Shown here: positions 1-5,686 of the stretch, one piece after another
Numbering within the stretch: the first letter of the stretch is position 1
Layout of the letters: each line of letters begins with the position of its first letter
Origin: Actinomycetes bacterium
GTDB lineage: Bacteria > Actinomycetota > Coriobacteriia > WRKU01
Reading direction: 5' to 3'
DNA: 7,246 nt
Assembly (NCBI GenBank): GCA_009781565.1
Contig: WQXV01000055.1
Coordinates: forward strand, 1-7,246
Notes under the pieces: generated by a model
The model's input: only the letters and a program-made list of their open reading frames with translations
Database searches by the model: none
What the model was told of the DNA's origin: nothing
Translations under genes and position numbers: made by a program

Positions 1-413
1 CCACCGACCTCATCGCCTGCAAGAAGCGCACGCTGGATCGGCGCCGCCCCGCGCCACCTCGGAAGCAGCGAAGCATGGATGTTGATGCACCCCAGCCGCG
101 GTATCTTAAGGATATCGACAGGAAGGATCTGTCCGTAGGCTGCTACGATGATCATGTCCGGATCGAGTTTCGTCAAATATGCGATCTCATCATCATTTCG
201 AAGTGTCGAGGGAGTACGGACCGCTAGACCCAATTCATCAGCTACCGCTTTGACGGGTGAAGGGAACAACAGATTTCCTCGCTTCGAGGGTGCATCGGGC
301 TTGGTATAGACCTCGATGATCTCGAGATCAGTCATACTATTGAGCATCTCGAGTGCCGGAATGGCGAACTCGGGTGTTCCCATGAATACGACACGTATGG
401 GGTCGCTACTCAT
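1..413 (-). CDS. fmt: Methionyl-tRNA formyltransferase, N-terminal 137 codons (runs off left edge)
   Basis: The enzyme transfers a formyl group from 10-formyl-tetrahydrofolate to Met-tRNA(fMet) in the cytoplasm, making the initiator tRNA. Seen: translation from the ATG at 413 gives the family's opening VVFMGTPEFA (residues 8-17), YGQILP (93-98) and the hallmark INIHASLLPRWRGAAPIQ (110-127). This last block contains the catalytic Asn111 and His113 (Asn106 and His108 in E. coli). The reading is open to the window edge at AGDEVG; the catalytic Asp and the C-terminal tRNA-binding domain lie outside. The start was chosen because an ATG at 383 would begin inside the conserved MGTPEF strand. The 413 start also has a GAGG Shine-Dalgarno 6 nt upstream, inside the end of def. 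It overlaps def by 8 nt in the string ATGAGTAG, which implies translational coupling. Frame is intact and the identification is secure. Confidence 0.96.
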   Translation of the reverse strand, partial: MSSDPIRVVFMGTPEFAIPALEMLNSMTDLEIIEVYTKPDAPSKRGNLLFPSPVKAVADELGLAVRTPSTLRNDDEIAYLTKLDPDMIIVAAYGQILPVDILKIPRLGCINIHASLLPRWRGAAPIQRALLAGDEVG

Positions 414-1077
414 CAATCGCCTCATCGTGAGCGAAGATGATGGTCTCCCCATTTGCACCATGCGCGATCGCACCCGGAGAGATCTCAGCCTCGAAGGTCT
501 GCGCATCTACGATCGTGATGTACTCCTCAGGTTGGTACTCATAGGTCGCGTAGGTACGAAGTGCCGTCTTTCTGATGTGGGGCTTGGCCCGATCGACGAT
601 CATAACCCCATCGAGATGATCGCACTCATGCTGGACCACCCGTGCCAACAATCCCTCGATGTCCTCAAGGAGAATAGGCTCACCTGCCACGTCGTATGCC
701 TTGACCGTCACGCGGGACGGTCGGGTGACCGGAAAATAGATATTGGGAAACGAGAGGCAGCCCTCATCAGCGGTACTAAGCTCTTCACTATGATCGGTTA
801 TCACAGGATTGATGAGCACCTGCGGCTCGTCTTGCGACTCACTGATGTCATAGATGAGAACACGTTTGAGGATCCCTGCTTGAGAAGCAGCCAGACCGAC
901 CCCATCGAAGGTACGCATAGCCTGGACCAGCCCCTTTACCAGACTGGGGAGATCCTCGTCGTGGGCGATATCGATCTCTTCACACTTCTGATAGAGGAGT
1001 GGATTGGGATGGGTGAGCACCTCAAGCGGTGCATTCTTGCGGAATGCCCCCGTTATGTTGCCAAGAATATGAGCCAT
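406..1077 (-). CDS. def: Peptide deformylase
   Basis: This metalloenzyme removes the N-formyl group from nascent proteins at the ribosome, undoing the modification made through Fmt, its overlapping neighbour. Seen in the 223-aa product: motif 1 GVGLAASQ (residues 59-66), motif 2 EGCLS (105-109) and motif 3 QHECDH (149-154). From family knowledge, Cys107, His150 and His154 hold the metal and Glu151 is the catalytic base. There is an N-terminal lead of about 16 residues. A C-terminal tail runs from about residue 170 to 223, making the protein about 50 residues longer than E. coli Def (about 169 aa). The tail is acidic and ends AIDE. I chose the ATG at 1077. A TTG at 1098 is in frame, but it lies upstream of a strong extended -10 box ending 6 nt before this ATG, so it would not be in the mRNA. 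No Shine-Dalgarno is present. Stop codon is TAG. Confidence 0.95.
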   Translation of the reverse strand: MAHILGNITGAFRKNAPLEVLTHPNPLLYQKCEEIDIAHDEDLPSLVKGLVQAMRTFDGVGLAASQAGILKRVLIYDISESQDEPQVLINPVITDHSEELSTADEGCLSFPNIYFPVTRPSRVTVKAYDVAGEPILLEDIEGLLARVVQHECDHLDGVMIVDRAKPHIRKTALRTYATYEYQPEEYITIVDAQTFEAEISPGAIAHGANGETIIFAHDEAIDE

Positions 1078-1083
1078 ATCGCT

Positions 1084-1092
1084 AGTATAGCA
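1084..1092 (-). promoter_or_regulatory. Extended -10 promoter of def, predicting a leaderless mRNA
   Basis: On the minus strand the sequence reads TGCTATACT, an extended -10 (TGn plus TATACT, one mismatch to TATAAT). It is followed by the six bases AGCGAT and then the def ATG. With the usual 6-7 nt from the hexamer to the start point, transcription would begin at or next to the A of the ATG. I see no good -35 at 17 bp, which is usual for extended -10 promoters. The remaining 112 bp between priA and def shows no gene and no convincing terminator, so def may also be reached by read-through from priA. Confidence 0.7.
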
Positions 1093-1189
1093 AGCCAACG
1101 TGCTTTGCGACGGTCAGCTCTTCGTTGTTCCATCGTTCTCTTACAGGGCTTGAATAGAGCTTGGGGGAATCATAACCACGAAAGATGCG

Positions 1190-3214
1190 CTACCCCAGCG
1201 ACTGGGGGTCGATATCGACCGTGACACGGACATCAGTAGGAAACGTCAGTTCTTTGAGGGCCTCCATGATCGGTGGGCCAAGCTCATCGTTGCGCTGACC
1301 TTTGAGCAGGATATGGAAACGGAAGCGACCTTTCAGTTTGGAGAGCGCACAGGGGATGGGTCCAAGCAAAGATACCAGCTGTGTTGATGATTCCTTGAAC
1401 CTGCTCTCGACCGCGTCGGCGATAAAAGAGGCCGCATCTTCTGCCTTGCTCTCATCAGTACTCGAAATCACGATATTGGCCATGGAGGTGTAGGGTGGGT
1501 ATCCCAACTCTTCGCGCATCGCGAGATCCTGGTCGAGGATGATCGAGCGGTCATGTTCGGTAGCGGCACGAATAGCGGGGTGTTCACTTTGATAGGTCTG
1601 GATGACGACATGCCCTTCTTCGGCTCCCCGTCCTGCACGACCGGCGACCTGTTCAAGAAGTTGATAGGTACGTTCCGAAGAAGTGAATTCAGGAATATTG
1701 AGCGATGAATCAGCTGCCATGATCCCGACCAACGTGACTTCGGGGAAATCAAGTCCTTTCGCGATCATCTGGGTTCCTACCAGCACTCCGGTCTCCAGCG
1801 CTTCGAACGCATTGAGCTGTTCTTGATGCCCCATGCGTCCTGCGGTCGTATCAGCATCCATGCGCACGATCGGCCAATCCTCGAACAGCTTATTCAGTTC
1901 GAACTCAACTCTTTGGGTTCCTGCGCCGAAACTTGCGATATAGGGACTGTCGCACAGGGGACATTTCGGGGGTATCTGCTCAAGTCGCCCGCAGTGATGA
2001 CACTGAAGCTTTCCGTGGGTCTTGTGCAGGGTCAGCGAGGTGTCGCAGGATTCGCACATGGGGACATAGCCGCATTCACGACAAAGAACGAAGTTGGCAA
2101 ACCCGCGTCGGTTGAGAAGTATGATCGCCTTTTGTTTCTTCTTCTTGACCTGTTCGAGATACTCTTGGAGGACCCGCGAGAACATCGAGCGATTCCCCGC
2201 CTCGAACTCCTCGGTCATGTCGACCACCTCAACAGGTGGTAGTGGTTGTTCGTTGACCCGCTGGGGAAGCTCGATACGTTCGATACTGCCTTCCCTTACC
2301 TGCTCGAGTGTCTCGAATGAGGGTGTCGCACTCCCCAGTATCAACCGCGCATCTGACAGCTGAGCCATCCGTTGAGCAACCCTTCGTGCATGGTAGCGTG
2401 GGTCGCTCTCTTGTTTATATGAGTGGTCGTGCTCCTCATCGATGATGATCATGCCCAGATCCGAGACGGGAGCGAACAGGGCTGAGCGCGGTCCGATCAC
2501 GACTCGTGTCTCACCTTTTCGCAATCGCTCGAGCTGATAGGCACGCTGTGCTTCGGTCAGACGTGAGTGCAGTACCGAGATCAGATCACCGAACCGTGCT
2601 CGAAAACGTCCGACCGTCTGGGGAGTCAGCGATATCTCTGGGACGAGGACGATGGCGCCCTTATCTCGATCGAGCGTGTCTTCGATGGCACGCAGGTAGA
2701 CTTCGGTCTTTCCACTTCCGGTGACGCCATCAAGCAGGAGGATCTCGCCACCCGCAAGGTGCTCTATCGCTTCGAGCGAGGCGACCTGTCCCGCAGTCAG
2801 ATGCTCATGTCTTGGGGCTTCGGTCGCAGGAAGTTCGTCATCGTTGCGAGGACGGCGCTTGACCGCCTTGCGCCAGTTCCTCCCCAAAGGTGGGGTGAAC
2901 AGATTGAGGCAATTTGCCAAAGGACTTGCATAGTACTCGCTCATCCACTCGGCGATCGCGACGGCACGTTGGTCGAAATGAGGACCGCTGATCACTTGCA
3001 GGATCGGCTTGAGCTCGACGTCTGCATCGAAATCTTGCGGTGGGTCATCAGTCAGCGCGACCACGAAACCGGGGACCGAGCGATTTCCGAACGGGACCTC
3101 CACCAAATGGCCGACCCCAAGATCCTCGAACCCCTCTTCGTCAGGCACCAGATAGCGGAAGGGTCGGTCGATCTTACGTGAAGCGACACTGACTATGACA
3201 TCGGCGTATCTCAT
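1190..3214 (-). CDS. priA: Primosomal protein N' (replication restart helicase PriA)
   Basis: PriA is a 3'-to-5' DNA helicase that recognises stalled forks and reloads the replicative helicase. Seen in the 674-aa product: N-terminal DNA-binding region (1-105); Walker A GVTGSGKTE (163-171); DEEH (259-262); GSATPS (294-299); four CxxC pairs for two zinc ions (Cys378/381, 387/390, 405/408, 418/421); GTQMIAKGLDFP (480-491) and QVAGRAGR (522-529). All helicase motifs are intact, unlike the degenerate PriA of many high-GC actinobacteria. E. coli PriA is 732 aa. The start is the ATG at 3214, where the typical MRYADVIV strand begins. A TTG at 3268 would add 18 residues, but it lies upstream of a -10 box ending 6 nt before the ATG, and no Shine-Dalgarno is present. 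It follows metK by 81 bp in the same frame. Stop codon is TAG. Confidence 0.95.
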   Translation of the reverse strand: MRYADVIVSVASRKIDRPFRYLVPDEEGFEDLGVGHLVEVPFGNRSVPGFVVALTDDPPQDFDADVELKPILQVISGPHFDQRAVAIAEWMSEYYASPLANCLNLFTPPLGRNWRKAVKRRPRNDDELPATEAPRHEHLTAGQVASLEAIEHLAGGEILLLDGVTGSGKTEVYLRAIEDTLDRDKGAIVLVPEISLTPQTVGRFRARFGDLISVLHSRLTEAQRAYQLERLRKGETRVVIGPRSALFAPVSDLGMIIIDEEHDHSYKQESDPRYHARRVAQRMAQLSDARLILGSATPSFETLEQVREGSIERIELPQRVNEQPLPPVEVVDMTEEFEAGNRSMFSRVLQEYLEQVKKKKQKAIILLNRRGFANFVLCRECGYVPMCESCDTSLTLHKTHGKLQCHHCGRLEQIPPKCPLCDSPYIASFGAGTQRVEFELNKLFEDWPIVRMDADTTAGRMGHQEQLNAFEALETGVLVGTQMIAKGLDFPEVTLVGIMAADSSLNIPEFTSSERTYQLLEQVAGRAGRGAEEGHVVIQTYQSEHPAIRAATEHDRSIILDQDLAMREELGYPPYTSMANIVISSTDESKAEDAASFIADAVESRFKESSTQLVSLLGPIPCALSKLKGRFRFHILLKGQRNDELGPPIMEALKELTFPTDVRVTVDIDPQSLG

Positions 3215-3220
3215 GAGTCC

Positions 3221-3226
3221 ACTATA
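3221..3226 (-). promoter_or_regulatory. -10 box of priA, predicting a leaderless mRNA
   Basis: Minus-strand TATAGT is followed by exactly six bases (GGACTC) and then the priA ATG, so the expected start point is the A of the start codon. The nearest purine-rich stretch (AGGG) is too far upstream to act as a Shine-Dalgarno. No clear -35 is visible at 16-18 bp. The 81-bp metK-priA gap contains only this element and a weak 5-bp hairpin (GATTG/CAATC, 3255-3270) with no T tract. Confidence 0.6.
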
Positions 3227-3295
3227 CCCTAGGTGAGGGTCATCGCAGTTCGGTGATTGGTACTGCAATCGGACGTAATTGCTACGGCGATCTTC

Positions 3296-4525
3296 CTACG
3301 CGACCGCTGCTCTGAGCTCTTCGACCTTATCGGTCTGCTCCCAGCTAAACCCTTGATCGTCGCGTCCGAAATGCCCGTAGGCGCTCGTCTTCGCATAGAT
3401 CGGTCTTCTCAGATCGAGATCGCGATGGATCGCGCCAGGGCGCAGGTCGAATACCTCTGAGACCGCCTGCTCGATCTTCTCGATCGGTACATGCTCGGTC
3501 CCAAAGGTGTCGATCATGATCGAGAAGGGCTTTGCGACACCGATCGCATAGGCCAGTTGCACCTCGCAACGATCTGCGAGCCCGGCGGCAACGATATTCT
3601 TGGCGACCCATCGTGCTGCATAGGCGGCAGATCGGTCGACCTTCGTACAGTCTTTTCCGCTGAACGACCCACCGCCGTGTCGACCCATGCCACCATAGGT
3701 GTCGACGATGATCTTTCGCCCGGTCAGTCCGGTATCTCCCATAGGACCTCCGACCACGAAGCGACCGGTCGGATTGACATAGATGTTCTCTTCTAGCGGC
3801 AGCTCGATGCCCTCTTTGGCAAAGACCGGTTTGATGATATGCTCGATGAAATCCGGCTTCATCTGATTCTCGATATCGACATCAGGCGCGTGCTGGCTCG
3901 AGATGAGGACCTTCTCGACGCCGACAGCCCTACCATCCTCATAGCGTACTGAGACCTGGGTCTTTCCATCGGGACGCAGATAATCGAGCGTGCCGTCCTT
4001 GCGCACCTCGGTCAAACGTTCGGCAAGACGATGCGCCAGATAAATAGGCATGGGCATCAGAGAGGAGGTCTCGTTGCAGGCATAACCGAACATCATTCCT
4101 TGATCGCCAGCTCCGATCGCCTCGATAGGATCGATATCGGCATCGCGTTGCGCCTCAAAGCTGTTGTCGACACCGAGTGCGATGTCGGGACTCTGTGAAT
4201 GGATCGTGCTGATCACGCCACACGTATTGGAATCGAACCCGAACTCGGCATCGTTATATCCGATACGATCGATCGTGTCACGCACGACCTTGTCGACATC
4301 GATATAGCCGTTGGTACGGATCTCGCCACCGACCACCGCAAGCCCAGTTGTGATGAACGTCTCACAAGCACAGCGGGCGTCTTTGACGCTGCCCTTGCCC
4401 TCGGCTTCCAGTTCTGCTTCCTGTTTGAGTATCTCATCGAGGATCGCATCGCTGATCGCGTCACAGATCTTGTCGGGGTGGCCTTCGGTCACCGACTCGG
4501 AGGTAAAGAGGTAGCTTCTTGTCAT
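3296..4525 (-). CDS. metK: S-adenosylmethionine synthetase (methionine adenosyltransferase)
   Basis: This cytoplasmic homotetrameric enzyme makes S-adenosylmethionine from methionine and ATP, releasing phosphate and pyrophosphate. Seen in the 409-aa product: GHPDK (residues 15-19, ATP/methionine site); signature 1 GAGDQGMMFGYA (138-149); PTGRFVVGGPMGDTGLTGRK (252-271); signature 2 GGGSFSGKD (284-292); and HFGR near the C-terminus. It is longer than E. coli MetK (384 aa), mainly through an acidic/lysine-rich insertion around residues 37-49 and a few residues near 128-136. The start is the ATG at 4525, giving the family's usual LFTSESVTEGHPD opening. AAAGGA lies 6 nt upstream as Shine-Dalgarno. 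The frame is open upstream to 4636, but that stretch is the riboswitch leader. Expression is predicted to fall when SAM is plentiful. Stop codon is TAG. Confidence 0.97.
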   Translation of the reverse strand: MTRSYLFTSESVTEGHPDKICDAISDAILDEILKQEAELEAEGKGSVKDARCACETFITTGLAVVGGEIRTNGYIDVDKVVRDTIDRIGYNDAEFGFDSNTCGVISTIHSQSPDIALGVDNSFEAQRDADIDPIEAIGAGDQGMMFGYACNETSSLMPMPIYLAHRLAERLTEVRKDGTLDYLRPDGKTQVSVRYEDGRAVGVEKVLISSQHAPDVDIENQMKPDFIEHIIKPVFAKEGIELPLEENIYVNPTGRFVVGGPMGDTGLTGRKIIVDTYGGMGRHGGGSFSGKDCTKVDRSAAYAARWVAKNIVAAGLADRCEVQLAYAIGVAKPFSIMIDTFGTEHVPIEKIEQAVSEVFDLRPGAIHRDLDLRRPIYAKTSAYGHFGRDDQGFSWEQTDKVEELRAAVA

Positions 4526-4537
4526 CGCAGTTCCTTT

Positions 4538-4569
4538 CAAACAATACAAAATGCCCGGTGGTCGGGCAT
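4538..4569 (-). terminator. Intrinsic terminator in the metK leader (expression platform)
   Basis: On the minus strand ATGCCCG and CGGGCAT form a perfect 7-bp stem (4551-4569) around the 5-nt loop ACCAC. A T-rich tract follows (TTTTGTATTGTTT, including the last stem base). It lies between the SAM aptamer and the metK Shine-Dalgarno and ends only about 13 nt before the start codon, so it is placed to stop transcription before metK. Its 5' strand can also pair with aptamer sequence at 4592-4604 (GGTC with GACC, GG with CC, ATG with CAT). That would be an antiterminator at the cost of P4. The pairing scheme is inference by eye. Confidence 0.8.
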
Positions 4570-4581
4570 GTGTCAGAATTC

Positions 4582-4689
4582 CTGCTATCCGCATCTGCCA
4601 GACCGAGATCTGTCGAGAATTGGCACCGTGCACCAATGTTGTGTCGGTTGCCGGGGTGTCATCGGGCTCGTTCCCTCGACCCTAAGCAG
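4582..4689 (-). promoter_or_regulatory. SAM riboswitch aptamer (S-box, SAM-I type) controlling metK
   Basis: This is an RNA sensor for S-adenosylmethionine in the metK leader. Minus-strand conserved blocks appear in S-box order. First is GAGGGAACGAGCCCGATGA, the kink-turn part of P2, closed by GGGT/ACCC. Next is P3, GGC-A-ACCG (4645-4652) with CGGTGCC (4622-4628). Then come the joining AATTC, a P4 hairpin CAGAT/GTCTG (4599-4612), and a closing P1 of CTGCT (4685-4689) with AGCAG (4582-4586). The length of about 108 nt and the position ahead of metK fit. The kink-turn and the P4 between P3 and P1 argue for SAM-I rather than SAM-IV. P1 is short, and the joining segment before P2 is only about 2-3 nt against the common AAGAG, so this is a somewhat divergent member. 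A covariance-model search was not possible here. Confidence 0.9.
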
Positions 4690-4703
4690 CTAATACAGGC
4701 TGC
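4686..4703 (-). other. Hairpin upstream of the SAM aptamer, sharing its P1 strand
   Basis: On the minus strand GCAGC (4699-4703) and GCTGC (4686-4690) form a perfect 5-bp stem around CTGTATTA, extendable by one G-T pair. The 3' strand of this hairpin contains most of the 5' strand of the proposed aptamer P1, so the two helices exclude each other. It would form first during transcription. Its role is inference. Confidence 0.5.
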
Positions 4704-4725
4704 CTCTAGATGGTGATACTACTCT

Positions 4726-4731
4726 AGCATA
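4726..4731 (-). promoter_or_regulatory. Probable -10 box of the metK transcript
   Basis: Minus-strand TATGCT would place the start near 4719 and give a leader of about 190 nt containing the upstream hairpin, the aptamer and the terminator. I see no convincing -35, and TAGAGT just downstream is an alternative hexamer. CTAGAG occurs twice around the predicted start, at 4722-4727 and 4704-4709. Read-through from the ZIP gene upstream is also possible, since no good terminator follows it. Confidence 0.4.
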
Positions 4732-4804
4732 AAACGAAATCGCGTATCGAGGCGTTCATAGTCGCAACATAGACAGATCGAAGATCGCTCATAGATGAGA
4801 GGGT

Positions 4805-5596
4805 CTAGATGATGTTTGCGATGAGATGACCGACAAAGATGCCAGCCAAAAGGGTGAAGGTGATGACCCGGTCCTTGCGCAGCAATATGGTTTGTGGCAC
4901 GATCTCTCCAAAGACTACATAGAGCATGGCGCCTGCTGCAAGACTGAGTGCAAGACCGACCATATTGTCAGATATCCCCCCGATCGCATAGCCGAGCAGT
5001 GCTCCCACAACGGTCATCGAGCCGACGAGTGTGGTGATCAACACTACCTTGGCTTTCGAGATGCCACCGGCAAGTAGTGGGCTTGCGAGCGCCATCCCTT
5101 CGGGGATATTGTGCATCATCAGCATCAGAGCAATGAGGATTCCTAGTTCATCTCTGGCTGCACCACCGGCTCCTATGGCGAGCCCTTCGGGTACTTTGTG
5201 TAGTGTCATAGCGATAAGCATGACCATGCCAGCACGAAACAGAGCCGAATTATCGATCGATTCTATCAGCTCAGTCTGGTGGAACAATTCGTCAGGGGTT
5301 TTGTGCACCCCAAGCTCCTTATGCATACGTTTCGAGGTCACTAGATCGACGACATAACCAAGAGCGATAAAGATGAGGATTCCCAGTCCCAATCCGATGA
5401 GTGCGGTGCGCGGCCCTGCCAATGAGGTAGCTTCCGGGATCAATCCCTCGAAGACGACGCTGGTCATGACGCCGGCGGCAAGGGCGAGAAAGATGGATCC
5501 GGTCTTTGCTGAGCTGCTTCCCAAGAGGGCGACTATCAGTGCGCCCAGTCCCATTCCCAGCGCACCTGCCATAAGGCTATACAGAACAATGTCCAT
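4805..5596 (-). CDS. ZIP-family divalent metal transporter (ZupT-like membrane protein)
   Basis: This is an inner-membrane importer of zinc or related divalent metals into the cytoplasm. The exact metal cannot be read from sequence. The 263-aa product is almost wholly hydrophobic, with about eight helices (roughly 4-25, 34-54, 64-86, 120-145, 150-175, 184-206, 212-230, 244-262). Seen: the paired ZIP motifs HKVPEG in TM4 (His133, Lys134, Glu137) and HNIPEG in TM5 (His162, Asn163, Glu166), plus GEIVP (230-234) in a later helix. The canonical TM4 Asn, a second-site metal ligand, is Lys here. The TM3-TM4 loop carries three histidines (92, 98, 106) and acidic residues, a modest metal-binding loop. 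The start at 5596 begins the first helix. No Shine-Dalgarno is present; an extended -10 ends 7 nt upstream. It is divergent from gltX. Stop codon is TAG. Confidence 0.9.
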   Translation of the reverse strand: MDIVLYSLMAGALGMGLGALIVALLGSSSAKTGSIFLALAAGVMTSVVFEGLIPEATSLAGPRTALIGLGLGILIFIALGYVVDLVTSKRMHKELGVHKTPDELFHQTELIESIDNSALFRAGMVMLIAMTLHKVPEGLAIGAGGAARDELGILIALMLMMHNIPEGMALASPLLAGGISKAKVVLITTLVGSMTVVGALLGYAIGGISDNMVGLALSLAAGAMLYVVFGEIVPQTILLRKDRVITFTLLAGIFVGHLIANII

Positions 5597-5600
5597 GAAC

Positions 5601-5629
5601 TTCAGTGTAGCAGATACCTACGCTATACT
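5601..5629 (+). promoter_or_regulatory. Probable promoter of gltX
   Basis: TATACT at 5624-5629 is a near-consensus -10. A weak -35 (TTCAGT, 5601-5606) lies 17 bp upstream. The predicted start near 5636 gives a leader of about 50 nt before the gltX ATG, with a clear AAGGAG at 5676-5681. The -10 overlaps the left arm of an inverted repeat (5620-5647). Confidence 0.55.
5604..5612 (-). promoter_or_regulatory. Extended -10 promoter of the ZIP gene, predicting a leaderless or near-leaderless mRNA
   Basis: Minus-strand TGCTACACT (TGn plus TACACT) is followed by seven bases (GAAGTTC) and the ATG at 5596. The start point would fall on the A of the ATG or one base before it. The hexamer overlaps the proposed -35 of gltX on the other strand (5601-5606), so the two divergent promoters probably exclude each other. 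Confidence 0.6.
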
Positions 5630-5647
5630 TTATTACGCGCATAGCGT
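5620..5647. repeat. Inverted repeat ACGCTAT-N14-ATAGCGT, candidate operator
   Basis: A perfect 7-bp inverted repeat has arms at 5620-5626 and 5641-5647. Arm centres are 21 bp apart, two helical turns, as expected for a dimeric regulator on one DNA face. The left arm covers half of the gltX -10 and the right arm lies just after the predicted start. It also lies in the spacer/-35 region of the divergent ZIP promoter. No binding protein is identified. Confidence 0.5.
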
Positions 5648-5657
5648 GATACGTATC
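5648..5657. repeat. 10-bp palindrome GATACGTATC
   Basis: This perfect palindrome directly abuts the right arm of the 5620-5647 inverted repeat, and GATAC occurs again at 5613-5617 just outside the left arm. It lies in the predicted gltX 5' leader. It could be part of a larger operator or a small RNA hairpin. Function unknown. Confidence 0.4.
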
Positions 5658-5686
5658 GTCAAGCCAGGCACATAAAAGGAGTAAAA

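Noticed and set aside
1078..1098. TTG start that would lengthen Def by 7 residues
   Set aside because: It lies upstream of the extended -10 box that sets the mRNA start at the ATG, and has no Shine-Dalgarno.
1091..1189. Small gene or read-through extension after the priA TAG (34-35 sense codons to the next stop)
   Set aside because: A stop-free run of this length is expected by chance often enough, PriA homologues end at this point, and there is no start or ribosome-binding site.
1193..1207. Hairpin CCCCAG/CTGGGG at the end of priA as a terminator
   Set aside because: The 6-bp stem lies in the last codons and is not followed by a T tract on the minus strand.
316..1224. A 302-codon open frame on the plus strand across def and the priA-def gap
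   Set aside because: It is antisense to a securely identified def and fmt start, has no recognisable domain or Shine-Dalgarno, and is explained by the codon bias of the sense genes.
3215..3268. TTG start that would lengthen PriA by 18 residues
   Set aside because: The added residues look like translated spacer, the -10 box lies within them, and the PriA family normally begins at the MRYADV-like strand.
4526..4636. 37-residue N-terminal extension of MetK
   Set aside because: The stretch is the riboswitch and terminator region. A good Shine-Dalgarno and the usual family start are at 4525.
4770..4804. Terminator after the ZIP gene (CTCA/TGAG and GATC/GATC stems)
   Set aside because: The stems are only 4 bp and there is no T tract; nothing convincing ends this transcript.
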